DNA of 64,000 nucleotides, from the NCBI RefSeq assembly GCF_900637665.1, contig NZ_LR134386.1:1480501-1544500 (forward strand), in the 5' to 3' direction. Below, in pieces: positions 17,146 through 27,600 of the stretch (the first letter of the stretch is position 1; every line of letters starts with the position of its first letter). A model generated the notes under the pieces. That model was not told the origin of the DNA, did no database searches, and saw only the letters and a list, made by a program, of their open reading frames with translations. This DNA is from Chryseobacterium nakagawai. Its GTDB lineage: Bacteria; Bacteroidota; Bacteroidia; Flavobacteriales; Weeksellaceae. The position numbers and the translations under genes were made by a program.

Positions 17146-17528
17146 AATTTCTTGTTTTTACTTTTAAATTCTGATGTAAAATTAGTTCGATCTGAAGCTG
17201 AAAACCGGGAGACTTGGTGAAATGGAACTTTCACTTGGTGAGTCGTATAAATGGTATTTTGATTGTATGCTTTCTGAATGAGAAGAATAAAAAGAAAGTA
17301 CAAATACACTATATAGTTTCAAGTGCAAGATTTATTCTGATAACATTGATTTCTAATTATATTTTCTCGCAGATTTGTCAGATCTCGCAGATACTTTCGG
17401 ATATGAACATCTTTGATTTTCAAAACTTATGTGGATTTCTTATGGATTGTAACTTGGTGAAATCATGTTTTGGCTTGGTAAAGAATAGAAGCTGATCGAT
17501 AAAGTTTTACTTACTTTGCAATAAAGAT
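17146..17528. other. Intergenic region with TCTCGCAGAT repeats
   Basis: 383 bases. It contains a direct repeat CTCGCAGAT at 17366-17374 and again a few bases later (GATCTCGCAGAT), part of a repeat family that also occurs at 50157. A 93-codon open frame at 17214-17495 has no recognisable protein and runs over the repeat, so I do not call it. The kinase promoter probably lies near TTACTTTGC at 17510. Confidence 0.5.
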
Positions 17529-19319
17529 TTGAAATCCGTGAAATTAGTTTTTAACATACTCTTTATTTCAATGTTTGCTGTGGGAAATGTTCTCATGGCA
17601 CAGGATTCTACAAAAGTTTCCCAAGTCCTGAAATCTGCTGCAAAGTTGAAGAAAGCCGTAGACAAGAATGATGATAAAGGGGCCGCAGATGTATATGTAA
17701 ACATGGGTTCTGATTATTATAATCAGGGAAACTACGCCAAGAGCGAGGAATATTTTACCAAAGCTAAAGCGCTTTACCAGAAACTTAATGACAAAAAAAA
17801 CCTGGAATCTGTTACCCGGAAATTAGCACAATCACAGGAAAAACAGAATAAGATAACCCCAGCGCTCAGCAATTACAGTATGGCAGCGCAGATGAGCTAT
17901 AGTGAAAAAAGTAAGGCTGTCAATGCTAATGATGTTGCAAGGCTTTCTTCTCCTACCCCTGAGCTTAGAGCAGAAGCCATTCAGAGTAATATTAATATAA
18001 GCAAAAAAGAAAATGAACAAGCCAATGTAGCGGAAGGATATAGCCAGTTGGCAGATGTAAATATACAACAGAAAGATCTGTATAAAGCGGAAGAAAACCT
18101 TAATAATGCATATAAAATTTCAAAGCGGGAAGCTCCACAACAGGCATTGGCTATTAACCAGAAATTAGCTGATCTGTATGTAGAAAATAAGAATTTTGAT
18201 AAGGCGATTGAAGCTAAAAAGAAAGTTCTTAAGGAGGATTTTGTAAAGGATAATTCTCAGGAAAAAGTGAATCAGATTCAGGAACTGGCTGATATTTATA
18301 TCAAGAAAAATGATCCTAAAGAGGCGGTTGATCTTTTGAAGAATGCGTATGGAATCGCTTTGGATAAAGGACATACGCTGGAAGCGCAGAAAAGTGTGAA
18401 GAAACTGGACAGTTTGTATGCCATCTCAGGAAATGTGGATGCTTCAGTTCAATTGTACAGAGACTTTTTGGGAAAACTCCCCAATCTGGTTTCCAAGGAC
18501 AGAAGCCTGGTAGATAATAAGATTCTGGAAGATACAGAGCAGAGAATTTCTCAGCTGGAAAAGGAAAAGGAATTGAAAGATGAACTTATCCGTAAGAAAA
18601 ATATTTTCAATTATGGACTGATAGGAGCTTTAATCGTGCTGACCGGTCTTATTATTTTTATTTTCAGAACCTTGAAGAAAGTTCAGGTCAAAAACAAAAA
18701 AATAGCACTTCAGTCGCTTCGGCGGGAAATGAATCCCCACTTTATTTTCAACAGTCTGAATAGTGTCAACCACTTTATTGCCACCAATAACGAACTGGAA
18801 GCCAATCAATATCTGACTAAGTTCTCAAAGTTGATGCGTGGAGTGATGGAAAATTCTACCGATGATTTTATTCCTTTACAACAAGAGCTTGATCTTTTGC
18901 AGAACTATCTGGCATTGGAAAAAACACGTTTTGCAGATAAATTTGATTATGAAATTGAGATAGATGAAAATCTGAATATCCAAAGCCTGCAGGTTCCCGG
19001 AATGCTGGTACAACCGTTCCTTGAAAACGCTATCTGGCACGGACTGCGTTATAGAGCAGAAAAAGGCTTTTTAAAATTAAGCTTTGAGAAAAATGAACGC
19101 TACTTAAAGGTCATTGTTGAAGACAACGGAATAGGAATTGAAGAAAGTAAAAAACAGAAAACCCAGCATCAGAAAACCCGCGAAGGAAGAGGTATGAAAA
19201 ATACTTTAGAGCGAATTCAGCTGCTGAATGATCTGTACAAAAAAGATATAACCTGTTCTGTAAAGGATAAGGAAAATCACAATGGAGTTTTAGTCATTAT
19301 TCAAATTAATCTGGCATAA
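17529..19319 (+). CDS. LytS-type sensor histidine kinase with TPR sensor
   Basis: A 596-residue membrane kinase of the His_kinase (PF06580) class. It has a signal peptide (LVFNILFISMFAVGNVLMAQ), TPR-like repeats over residues ~30-320 (for instance NMGSDYYNQGNYAKSEEYFTKA), a transmembrane helix near 358-378, then the phospho-histidine motif REMNPHFIFNSLNS near residue 402 and an ATPase with LENAIWHGLRY and VEDNGIG. It probably signals to the LytTR regulator encoded at 21376. The start is TTG 17529 or, in the same frame, GTG 17538 (MKLVFNIL); the second gives a more compact signal peptide and I cannot settle it. Confidence 0.92.
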   Translation: MKSVKLVFNILFISMFAVGNVLMAQDSTKVSQVLKSAAKLKKAVDKNDDKGAADVYVNMGSDYYNQGNYAKSEEYFTKAKALYQKLNDKKNLESVTRKLAQSQEKQNKITPALSNYSMAAQMSYSEKSKAVNANDVARLSSPTPELRAEAIQSNINISKKENEQANVAEGYSQLADVNIQQKDLYKAEENLNNAYKISKREAPQQALAINQKLADLYVENKNFDKAIEAKKKVLKEDFVKDNSQEKVNQIQELADIYIKKNDPKEAVDLLKNAYGIALDKGHTLEAQKSVKKLDSLYAISGNVDASVQLYRDFLGKLPNLVSKDRSLVDNKILEDTEQRISQLEKEKELKDELIRKKNIFNYGLIGALIVLTGLIIFIFRTLKKVQVKNKKIALQSLRREMNPHFIFNSLNSVNHFIATNNELEANQYLTKFSKLMRGVMENSTDDFIPLQQELDLLQNYLALEKTRFADKFDYEIEIDENLNIQSLQVPGMLVQPFLENAIWHGLRYRAEKGFLKLSFEKNERYLKVIVEDNGIGIEESKKQKTQHQKTREGRGMKNTLERIQLLNDLYKKDITCSVKDKENHNGVLVIIQINLA

Positions 19320-19329
19320 AAACTTTACA

Positions 19330-20055
19330 ATGAAAAAAAATATATTTCTAATTATACTGATGATGAGCCAGTTTTCCGGAACTATAGCGGCTCAGGATAT
19401 TGACAGTATCAGACTGAATCATATTCTTAACAGCCTGAAACTTGACAAAACCAAGATAAAGGAAGAATTCTGTATTGAAAAGAAAATGCCCAATGTTGAA
19501 GACTCTTATATTGTGGTTATTCCTGTGGTTGTGAATCAGGACAAAGAAGATTATGTTTTTACAGTTCAGAACTATATTTTAATTACAGACCGTAACGGAA
19601 CCATAAAGAACAAATATTTCGATCCAACAGAACTGAATTCTGATGCTATAAGCCTAAGAAGTTTTGCTATTGATACTGGTTTATATAATATCAGTACGAA
19701 CATCCGGGCATTTGGAGTAAAGGCAGATTTTGTAGGAAGTAGCAGGCCCAATCCTTATGCTTCAGGCACGCTTTCAATGTATTATCCGGAAGGGAAGACT
19801 CTTAAAAAGGTTCTTGATCAGTTTGAAATGGATTCTACAACAGGAGAATGGGATACCCGATGCAACGGCGAGTTTAAGGATGACCATTCCTATATCATTA
19901 TGAATACATCCAAAACGAACCATTTTACAGATCTTAAAATTAAGACCATTTCTGTAACCACTATAAACAAAGAAGTGAAAGGAGAATGCGCGGGAAAAGA
20001 AACTTCCAAAACAACTTATAGCACACTGAAATTCAAAAACGGAAAATATCAGTAG
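19330..20055 (+). CDS. Secreted protein of unknown function in the LytSR locus
   Basis: A 241-residue protein with a signal peptide (IFLIILMMSQFSGTIAAQD). The mature part is predicted beta-rich, with YIVVIPVVVNQ and YVFTVQNYILIT strands and a cysteine pair in WDTRCNGEF and KGECAGKE. I recognise no family. It begins 10 bases after the kinase stop, so the two are cotranscribed, and it may supply or respond to the signal the TPR sensor reads (inference). It is followed by about 110 AT-rich bases before the next gene. Confidence 0.78.
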   Translation: MKKNIFLIILMMSQFSGTIAAQDIDSIRLNHILNSLKLDKTKIKEEFCIEKKMPNVEDSYIVVIPVVVNQDKEDYVFTVQNYILITDRNGTIKNKYFDPTELNSDAISLRSFAIDTGLYNISTNIRAFGVKADFVGSSRPNPYASGTLSMYYPEGKTLKKVLDQFEMDSTTGEWDTRCNGEFKDDHSYIIMNTSKTNHFTDLKIKTISVTTINKEVKGECAGKETSKTTYSTLKFKNGKYQ

Positions 20056-20166
20056 TTTTCCAAAATTATATTCTAAAGAAACTTTTATTATTTTTTTTTC
20101 ATATAGTTACTTTTTATTGTAACAAAAATTAAATAGATATTGTCTTATTAGTTTAAAACTAATCAG

Positions 20167-20868
20167 ATGAATATCAATAATAAAACAGCCCGATTAGCAG
20201 GATTTATTTATCTTGTTGTCATCATAACCGGTTTTTACAGCTTAATGTATGTGCCATCACAATTGATTGTGTGGGAAGATCCGGAACTTACTTTTCATCA
20301 TATTTCTTCGTCATCCTTATTCAGGTTGGGTATTGCAAGCAGTATGCTTTGCTATATTGCTTTTGGGTTTCTTCCTTTAGTTTTGTATCAGCTGTTGAAA
20401 GAAACAGACAAAAATGCAGCAAGGCTGATGGTTATTTTTGCACTTATCAGTGTACCTATTTCTTTTATTAATCTTCAAAGTAAGTTTTCTGTACTTACTC
20501 TTGTTGAGGGAGCTGATTATTTAAAAATATTTGATACCCAACAGCTACAGGCTCAGATGATGCTTTTACTGAATAATTATAATAAAGGAATTTTAATTGT
20601 TCAGATTTTCTGGGGACTTTGGCTGTTTCCATTAGGATATCTGGTTTATAGGTCCGGATTTTTACCCAAAATTTTAGGAGTTTTTTTAATGTTGGGCTGT
20701 TTAGGATATGTTCTCAATGTTTTTGGAAGAACTACGATTCCTCATTTTCCGGATTATGCAATATCAGGGTATATAACATTACCCGCTTCAATAGGGGAAA
20801 TAGGGATGTGCCTGTGGCTATTGATTGTAGGTGTGAAGAGTAAAACCATTAATAATAATCAAAACTAA
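20167..20868 (+). CDS. DUF4386-type membrane protein
   Basis: A 233-residue protein with six hydrophobic helices. The opening NNKTARLAGFIYLVVIITGFYS, the LPLVLYQLLK loop and the PLGYLVYRSGFLPKILGVFLMLG segment are the hallmarks of the DUF4386 family, whose function is unknown. The genes on both sides point the same way and the next starts 6 bases after its stop. Members of this family are often found beside LytTR/LytS regulators in Bacteroidota, and this locus fits that. Confidence 0.85.
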   Translation: MNINNKTARLAGFIYLVVIITGFYSLMYVPSQLIVWEDPELTFHHISSSSLFRLGIASSMLCYIAFGFLPLVLYQLLKETDKNAARLMVIFALISVPISFINLQSKFSVLTLVEGADYLKIFDTQQLQAQMMLLLNNYNKGILIVQIFWGLWLFPLGYLVYRSGFLPKILGVFLMLGCLGYVLNVFGRTTIPHFPDYAISGYITLPASIGEIGMCLWLLIVGVKSKTINNNQN

Positions 20869-20874
20869 TATACC

Positions 20875-21291
20875 ATGAACAATTCTACCCAACTTGAAGA
20901 CATCCAGGTAAACGTCAAAATTATACTTGCCGGCCTTTGGACCTCTGTTACATTGTGTTATTTATACGGTGATTACTTTGAACTGTATACTCCGGGAAAA
21001 ACAGAAGGGCTTATAGATGGCCATAATCTATTGAATGCTCCACTGAATTTGTTATTGGCGGCAGTTGTTTTGGCAATACCTGCGGTTATGGTATTTCTTT
21101 CCCTTATTCTGAAACCGGTGATCAACAGAATCCTTAATATTGTTTTCGGAATCTTTTTTACTTTGGTGATGCTCCTTATTGGTATTTCATCCTTTTCAGA
21201 ATGGTATCTGTTTTATATTTTCCTTGCAGTAGTGGAATGCATTATAACAATTTTGATTGTAATGTATGCCTGGAAATGGAAAAGAGTATGA
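20875..21291 (+). CDS. DUF6326-type small membrane protein
   Basis: A 138-residue protein with four hydrophobic helices. The start MNNSTQLEDIQVNVKIILAG, followed by LWTSVTLCYLYGDYFELYTPGK, matches my memory of the DUF6326 family, which has no known function. It lies 6 bases after the DUF4386 gene and 84 bases before the LytTR regulator, as part of one rightward run. An accessory membrane role in signal reception is possible, but nothing in the sequence shows it. Confidence 0.75.
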   Translation: MNNSTQLEDIQVNVKIILAGLWTSVTLCYLYGDYFELYTPGKTEGLIDGHNLLNAPLNLLLAAVVLAIPAVMVFLSLILKPVINRILNIVFGIFFTLVMLLIGISSFSEWYLFYIFLAVVECIITILIVMYAWKWKRV

Positions 21292-21375
21292 CTTGATTGG
21301 GAAGATTGCATGGTTAGCCAAATATCCCTAATTTGCATCTGTAATCTATTACCTGCCATTTAATATTTAAATCCA

Positions 21376-22110
21376 ATGAAGATCAAAGCTGTAATTGTAG
21401 ATGATGAACTGATCGCAAGAGAAGTATTGAGAAGCTATCTCACCAAATATTGCCCACAGGTAGAAATTCTTGGTGAAGCGGAAAATATTAAAGAAGCCGT
21501 TCCTTTAATTGCAGAGAAACAGCCTCAATTGGTTTTTTTAGATGTAGAAATGCCTTTCGGAAATGCCTTTGACGTATTGGAAGCTACCAAGGAGTTTGCC
21601 TATGAAACCATTTTCATTACAGCATTTTCGCAATATTCTTTACAGGCTTTAAATAAATCAGCAAGCTATTATATTTTAAAACCGATTGACATCCAGGAAC
21701 TTATTTTAGCAGTTAATAAAGTTCTAGAAAGCATAGAGAAAAAAGAAGAGCTCAACCGGAATAAAATTTTGTTGGAGAATTTAAAATTAAAACCTGAAAA
21801 ACAGCAGCTTATTCTTCCTACTTTACAAGGATTTGATGTAGTAAAAACAGAAGATATTGTAAGGCTTCAGGCAGATGGAAACTTTACTCAGGTGTATCTT
21901 ACCGATGGTTCAAAGAAAATGGTCTGCCGGTTTTTGAAACATTTTGATGATTTGTTGGAAAACCCTTTTGTAAGAGTTCACCGTTCTCATATTATCAATG
22001 CAACATTTGTGAAGTCTTATCATAAAAGTGGAACCGTAATGCTTGCTGATGATACTGAAATTGAGGTTTCAGGAAGTTTTAAAGATAACTTTCTAAAGGT
22101 GTTTTCTTAG
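21376..22110 (+). CDS. LytTR-family response regulator
   Basis: A 244-residue regulator. The receiver domain covers residues 1-120, with the acidic pair in AVIVDDELIAR, the phospho-acceptor aspartate in LVFLDVEMPFG and the lysine in YYILKPIDIQE. A LytTR DNA-binding domain occupies residues ~145-244 (VVKTEDIVRLQADGNFTQVYL; FVRVHRSHIINATFVK). It is the last gene of the rightward run starting with the LytS-type kinase and is its probable partner, even though three genes lie between them. Targets unknown. Confidence 0.95.
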   Translation: MKIKAVIVDDELIAREVLRSYLTKYCPQVEILGEAENIKEAVPLIAEKQPQLVFLDVEMPFGNAFDVLEATKEFAYETIFITAFSQYSLQALNKSASYYILKPIDIQELILAVNKVLESIEKKEELNRNKILLENLKLKPEKQQLILPTLQGFDVVKTEDIVRLQADGNFTQVYLTDGSKKMVCRFLKHFDDLLENPFVRVHRSHIINATFVKSYHKSGTVMLADDTEIEVSGSFKDNFLKVFS

Positions 22111-22184
22111 AATTTATCGTTCTTTAACAGGCCAAAGGCATTATTTTTGACGTTTTCATTACAACCACACAAAATATTTCTATC

Positions 22185-22727
22185 ATGAAAACCCTTCATA
22201 AAATAATACTACCCGTTTCGTTAGGAGCTTTGGCGTATATGGCTTTTCATTCTTATTCCGTAGGCATTCCGAGAGGAACTCGGGCAGTCAAGAATTTTGA
22301 TGTTAAAAAATACCTCGGAAGATGGTATGAAATAGCCCGTTTTGATTACAGATTCGAGAAAAATATGGATAACGTTACTGCAGAATATTCAGAGAATCCC
22401 AATGGCAGTATTCAGGTGAGAAATAAAGGGTACGATTATCTCAAAAAAGTATGGAATGAGTCTATTGGGGAAGCTAAATTCGTTAAAGATCCCACCGAAG
22501 CAAGGCTTAAAGTATCCTTTTTCAAGCCCATTTGGGCAGGTTATAATGTCATTGATATTGATGAAGACTATCAATATGCTCTGGTAGCAGGAAGCAGCTT
22601 AAAATACCTCTGGATTCTCTCCCGAACGACAACTATTCCGGAAAGTATCAGGCAACGTTTTATTGAAAAAGCCAGAAAAATTGGTTATAATACTGATGAG
22701 CTCATCTGGGTGAAACATAATCAATAA
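22185..22727 (+). CDS. blc: Blc-like lipocalin
   Basis: A 180-residue lipocalin with the structurally conserved region 1 (KYLGRWYEIARFDYRFEK), the GxW motif and the later YALVAGSSLKYLWILSRT, as in bacterial Blc, plant temperature-induced lipocalin and apolipoprotein D. Blc binds lysophospholipids and fatty acids at the outer membrane. Here the N-terminus is a hydrophobic anchor or uncleaved signal (LPVSLGALAYMAFHSYSVG) with no lipobox cysteine, unlike E. coli Blc, so it is probably periplasmic or anchored in the inner membrane. It stands alone with its own terminator. Confidence 0.9.
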   Translation: MKTLHKIILPVSLGALAYMAFHSYSVGIPRGTRAVKNFDVKKYLGRWYEIARFDYRFEKNMDNVTAEYSENPNGSIQVRNKGYDYLKKVWNESIGEAKFVKDPTEARLKVSFFKPIWAGYNVIDIDEDYQYALVAGSSLKYLWILSRTTTIPESIRQRFIEKARKIGYNTDELIWVKHNQ

Positions 22728-22735
22728 TAAAGCAG

Positions 22736-22770
22736 AAAGGCAAATCATAGCATCACGATTTGCCTTTTAC
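22736..22770. terminator. Terminator between blc and the leftward gene
   Basis: AAAGGCAAATC (22736-22746) pairs perfectly with GATTTGCCTTT (22757-22767). It is flanked by T-rich DNA on the right and lies between convergent genes. Confidence 0.8.
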
Positions 22771-22781
22771 TTTTTTATATT

Positions 22782-23255
22782 TTATTCTTTAATATATTCC
22801 TTCCACTCTTCAAAACGATAATCAATGACTTGTTTCATCAGATCATAGTTTTCGTAGGTATCTTCAATGTGGTAGAAGGTTTCATATTCATAATCGTTTT
22901 CCTCTGCTTTAGTATCAAAAAGATTGACGTAGTCATCTGCAAAAGAACTGTATCGGTTTCCAAAATCGGTTTCATCTGCATAATAGTCCTTTGCAAAACT
23001 GTTTCCAAGATCACTCAGGTCATATTCAGAGAATTTTCCATCACAAGAATCCATAATGAATTCTGCACCTGTAATCTCTCTTCGTTTTAATTTTTCAATT
23101 TCCTCTTCATGATCTTCCTTCAGTTCATCGGAGATCAGATCATTCTGAATACACCAGTTCAGGAACATACCAGTATGCGTTGCTCCGTTTTTCTGAGGAA
23201 GCCCTTCAGGAAAATCACCACCATAATGCCATGAAGCATCATCATATTTAGACAT
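22782..23255 (-). CDS. Acidic soluble protein, DUF7832-like
   Basis: A 157-residue strongly acidic cytosolic protein with no signal peptide. The start KYDDASWHYGGDFPEGLP, followed by GATHTGMFLNWCIQN and LKRREITGAEFIMDSCDGK, fits what I recall as the DUF7832 family; the name is held with moderate confidence. Its acidic, Trp/Tyr-rich character recalls immunity proteins that neutralise toxins, but no toxin gene adjoins, so this is inference only. It is convergent with blc and divergent from cinA. Confidence 0.75.
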   Translation of the reverse strand: MSKYDDASWHYGGDFPEGLPQKNGATHTGMFLNWCIQNDLISDELKEDHEEEIEKLKRREITGAEFIMDSCDGKFSEYDLSDLGNSFAKDYYADETDFGNRYSSFADDYVNLFDTKAEENDYEYETFYHIEDTYENYDLMKQVIDYRFEEWKEYIKE

Positions 23256-23359
23256 AACTTTAACTAATTTCTGTCAAAAATAGAAAAAATCAATTTATAT
23301 TGCCACAGCCGCATATTTTTCCGTCATTTGCAGCAGAATTTTTTTCAAGAATCTCATAT

Positions 23360-24610
23360 ATGGAAAAAGCAGTCCTAATCACTATTGGTGACGAAATCCT
23401 TTCCGGAAATACGGTAGATACCAATTCCAATTTTATTGCCTCTGAACTTAAAAATATCGGAATAAAGGTTGTACAGATCTTTACTATTTCAGACGAAATA
23501 GATACCATTAAGAATACATTAAGTGCTGCCTTTCAATTAGGTGATCTCATCATTACAACCGGAGGATTGGGTCCTACAAGGGATGATAAGACCAAAAAGG
23601 CACTTGCAGAATTTTTCAATGACGAAATTGCTCTGGATGAGGTAACTTTTAACCACCTTAAAGGATACATGGAAAGACGTGGAAGGGCGGATATTCTGGA
23701 AAGAAATAAAGAACAGGCTTTTGTACCTACAAAATCTATTGTTTTTCAAAACCATTTTGGAACTGCACCTTGTATGATGATGGAACTGGATGGAAAACTG
23801 AGCTACAGTTTGCCTGGTGTTCCTTATGAAGTAAAACCATTGATAAAAGATCAGATTATTCCTTATTTACAGGAAAAATTTAATCTTAACTATATTCATT
23901 CAAGAATTGTTTCTGTAGTGGGGATTCCGGAGAGTATTCTCGCAGATACCATTGAAGACTGGGAACTTGCCCTTCCTGAAAACATCTCATTGTCTTACCT
24001 TCCGGTAGGAACCAGGGTAAAGTTGAGAATAACAGCATTAGGAAACAATGAAGAAGCTTTAAAACAACAGACAGAAAATGAAATCCAGAAACTGCTTCCT
24101 CTTATCAAGGATCATGTGATTGCGATGTCTGAAGATAAAATAGAGAAGATTCTGGCAGAAATTCTTACAGAAAGAAAACTCACTATTTCAACTGCAGAAA
24201 GCTGTACCGGAGGAGAATTGGCAAAAATGATTACTTCAGTTTCCGGAAGCTCAAAATATTTTCTTGGGGGGATGGTCGCTTATGCTACAGAAAAAAAAAT
24301 CAAAATTTTAAATGTTTCCAGAGAAACGGTAGATCAGTTTACTGTAGTCAGTGAACAGGTCGCCCAGGAAATGGCAAAAGGATGTCAGGAATTATTTGAT
24401 ACCCATATTTCCCTTTCTACTACCGGTGTGGCTGGCCCTGGAAAAGGGGAGGATGGTAAAGATGTAGGAACCGTTTTTTATACAATACGAATTAATAATC
24501 AGGAAGTAACTTCAAAATTATACATGCCTCATCTGGAAAGAGTAGACTTTATGGATTTCGTTTCCCAGAAGGTGATTCAGGATCTTGTAGGGCTTTTGGT
24601 AAGTCACTAA
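23360..24610 (+). CDS. cinA: CinA, nicotinamide-nucleotide amidohydrolase family
   Basis: A 416-residue two-domain protein. Residues ~1-170 are the MoCF-type (COG1058) domain with TIGDEILSGNTVDTNS and GGLGPTRDDKT, and residues ~255-410 are the PncC amidohydrolase domain with STAESCTGGELAKM, GSSKYFLGGMVAYA and STTGVAGPG. It recycles NMN and ADP-ribose damage products (family knowledge). The start at 23360 gives the standard MEKAVLITIGDEIL beginning; the 20 extra upstream codons are not family-like. Alone between the acidic protein and the GH18/NodB/GT2 gene. Confidence 0.95.
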   Translation: MEKAVLITIGDEILSGNTVDTNSNFIASELKNIGIKVVQIFTISDEIDTIKNTLSAAFQLGDLIITTGGLGPTRDDKTKKALAEFFNDEIALDEVTFNHLKGYMERRGRADILERNKEQAFVPTKSIVFQNHFGTAPCMMMELDGKLSYSLPGVPYEVKPLIKDQIIPYLQEKFNLNYIHSRIVSVVGIPESILADTIEDWELALPENISLSYLPVGTRVKLRITALGNNEEALKQQTENEIQKLLPLIKDHVIAMSEDKIEKILAEILTERKLTISTAESCTGGELAKMITSVSGSSKYFLGGMVAYATEKKIKILNVSRETVDQFTVVSEQVAQEMAKGCQELFDTHISLSTTGVAGPGKGEDGKDVGTVFYTIRINNQEVTSKLYMPHLERVDFMDFVSQKVIQDLVGLLVSH

Positions 24611-24699
24611 GTAAATGGTTATATTTTTAATTTTTTTTTAATTAATTTTAATGTGCTTTTTCACACTTTTTGAAAATCATTCATTAAAATTTTAAAATC

Positions 24700-27600
24700 G
24701 TGGAAAATTCCAAACAGATTTTTCAGACCAACAGCAAGAAACGTTGGAAAAGTGTACAATGGGGAAGCCGTATCTTTATTTTTGTTGCGGCGCTCCTTCT
24801 TTTAGCGTTAGGTTTGATGATGACCCTGGACAGAAGTCCAAAAATTCCTTTTAAAGAAGATTATAAAGCAGTAATTACAGCGAATAAACCTTATCTTCAG
24901 GAAAATAAAATTTCTAAAGAGTATAAAGGCTTCAGAAACTTCATCTCTGAAAAAAATATTCATACCAGTTTTGCCAAGATTCAAAAGGCAAGAGCAGAAC
25001 GATATAAAAATCAAAATAGAAACTGGGCGCAGTTTCCCGGCGGAATTCGTTCTGCCTTCTATGTAGCATGGGATCCACAGTCTCTGATGTCTTTAAAAAG
25101 AAACATCAGACACGTCAATCTGGTATTTCCTGAATGGTTTTTCCTTGATCCTAAAACAGGAGACCTGAAAACCAACGTTGACCCGGAAGGATATAAAATA
25201 ATCAAAAGAACAGGAGTGGCAGCCATGCCTATTCTGAGCAATAACTCTAATCAGGAATTCCGTGCTGAAGGGCTGGGGAAGGTATTGAATGATCCAAAGA
25301 AAAGAACGGATCTTATTCAAAAGCTTACCCAACAGTGCCTGAAATATCATTTCAAAGGTATCAATATCGACTTTGAAGATATGAATCTTGATTCTGATGA
25401 GAACCTGATTGCTTTTATGAAAGAACTTTCAGGAACTTTTAAACAGAATCAACTGTTGGTAACCATGGATATTATGACGGACAATGATGATTATAACATT
25501 CCGAGATTAGATCCTTATGTAGATTACTTTGTATTGATGGCTTATGATGAATATTCTGCAAGTAGTGATGCAGGCCCTGTTTCTTCACAGAAATGGATCG
25601 AAGCCCAGACGGGTAAAATCGTTAAGCAAACCTCTCCTCATAAAATTATTCTTGGGTTGGGAGCGTATGGTTATGACTGGAGCTCCAACAAGGATGACAA
25701 TACTTCAGTAACGTATATGCAGGCGATCACTAAAGCAAGTGCCAGTAAAGCGGTGATTGATTTTAATGACAATACCTTCAATTTAAACTATTCTTATACA
25801 GATTCAAAAAATAATAGCCATACTGTATTTTTTAATGATGCAGCGTCCATTTTTAACACCATGCGTTTCTCTTCTGAATACCCATTGGCAGGAACAGCCC
25901 TTTGGAGACTGGGAAGTGAAGACAGCAGAATCTGGAACTTCTATGATAAGGACCTTACATTTGCCGGGCTTTCTAAGTTAAATTTAAAAACACTGGAAAA
26001 TGTAAAAGGACAGACCATGGTGGATTATATCGGGGAGGGGGAAGTACTGGATGTTCTGAATACGCCCCATGATGGTAAAATTGCATTGGAAATAGATCCG
26101 AAAGAGAAAATCATCACAGATGAAAACTATATTACGTATCCAAGTTCTTATGAAGTAAAAAAGTATGGAAGTGCTCCGCAGAAAGAACTGGTACTGACAT
26201 TTGATGATGGGCCCGATGAAACTTACACGCCTCAGGTATTAGATATATTGTCCAAATACCATGTTCCGGCAGCCTTCTTTTTAGTAGGTTTAAATGCAGA
26301 AAAAAATCTTCCGCTGGTTAGAAGAATCTATCGGGAAGGTCATGAAATAGGAAACCACACTTTTACGCATGAAAATGTAGCAAAAGTAAGCCCGGAAAGA
26401 GCTTTACTTGAACTGAAACTTACAAGACTTCTCATAGAATGTGTAACAGGACACAGTACGATCCTTTTCCGTGCCCCTTATAACGCAGACTCTGAGCCTA
26501 CCACTTCAGAAGAGATTATTCCGGTGGCATTGGCAAGACAGCAAAACTATCTGGATATAGGAGAAAATATTGATCCGGAAGATTGGCAGCCCGGAATAAA
26601 AGCAGATGAAATTGTGAAACGCGTAATGGCGGGAATCAAGCAGGAGAGAGGGAATATCATTTTGCTTCATGATGCGGGAGGTGACACAAGAGAAGAAACG
26701 GTAAAAGCTTTGAAGATTTTGATTCCTACTCTTCAGAAACAAGGCTATCATTTTACTAATCTTACCAGTATTCTACATAAGAGCAAAAGCGAACTGATGC
26801 CTGAAGTTCCTAAAACCAGATCTTATTATATCATGCAGCTTAATTTAGTACTGGCAACCGTGATCTATGGAGTGAGTCACTTTTTGGTGGCACTGTTTAC
26901 TATTTTCATTGTGTTGGGATTAATAAGATTATTGTTAATGGCGTATTGGGCTTTTAAAGAAAGAAAAAAAGAGAAAAAACTGGGCGAATTTCCAACGCTT
27001 GAATTGTATCCAAAGGTTTCCATTATTGTGCCTGCTTATAATGAAGAAGTAAATATAGTATCTTCCCTACATAATCTGTTGAAACAAACCTATCCGAATT
27101 TTAATATCATTATGGTAGATGATGGAAGCAAAGATTCAACGTTTGAAAAGGCGAAAGAAGCTTTTCCCAATCATCCGAAGTTGGAAATATTTACAAAAGA
27201 AAACGGTGGAAAAGCAACTGCTCTAAACTTTGGGATTTCACAAACTGATGCAGAATACGTAGTGTGTATAGACGCAGATACTAAACTGCAACAGGATGCT
27301 GTGAAATATTTGATCGCGAGATTCCTGAATGCAGGTCCTGAAGAAAAAATAGCAGCTGTAGCGGGAAATGTAAAAGTAGGAAACACTGTCAACTGGCTTA
27401 CCAAATGGCAGGCGATAGAATACACAACAAGTCAGAATTTTGACAGATTAGCCTATGCTCATATCAATGCAATTACTGTGATTCCTGGTGCGATTGGAGC
27501 CTTTAAAAGATCAGTAATTCTTGAAGCAGGAGGGTATTCTTCCGATACTCTGGCTGAAGATTGTGATATTACAGTAAAAATCTTAAGAGCCGGTTATACC

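Noticed and set aside
17214..17495. 93-codon open frame before the LytS-type kinase
   Set aside because: No recognisable protein, low-complexity sequence, and it runs through the TCTCGCAGAT repeat; likely a chance frame.
23300..23359. Earlier start of cinA
   Set aside because: The 20 extra residues do not match the family, whose members start at MEKAVLITIGDEIL-like sequence.
26506..26751. 81-codon leftward frame inside the GH18/NodB/GT2 gene
   Set aside because: Shadow of the coding frame with no independent evidence.
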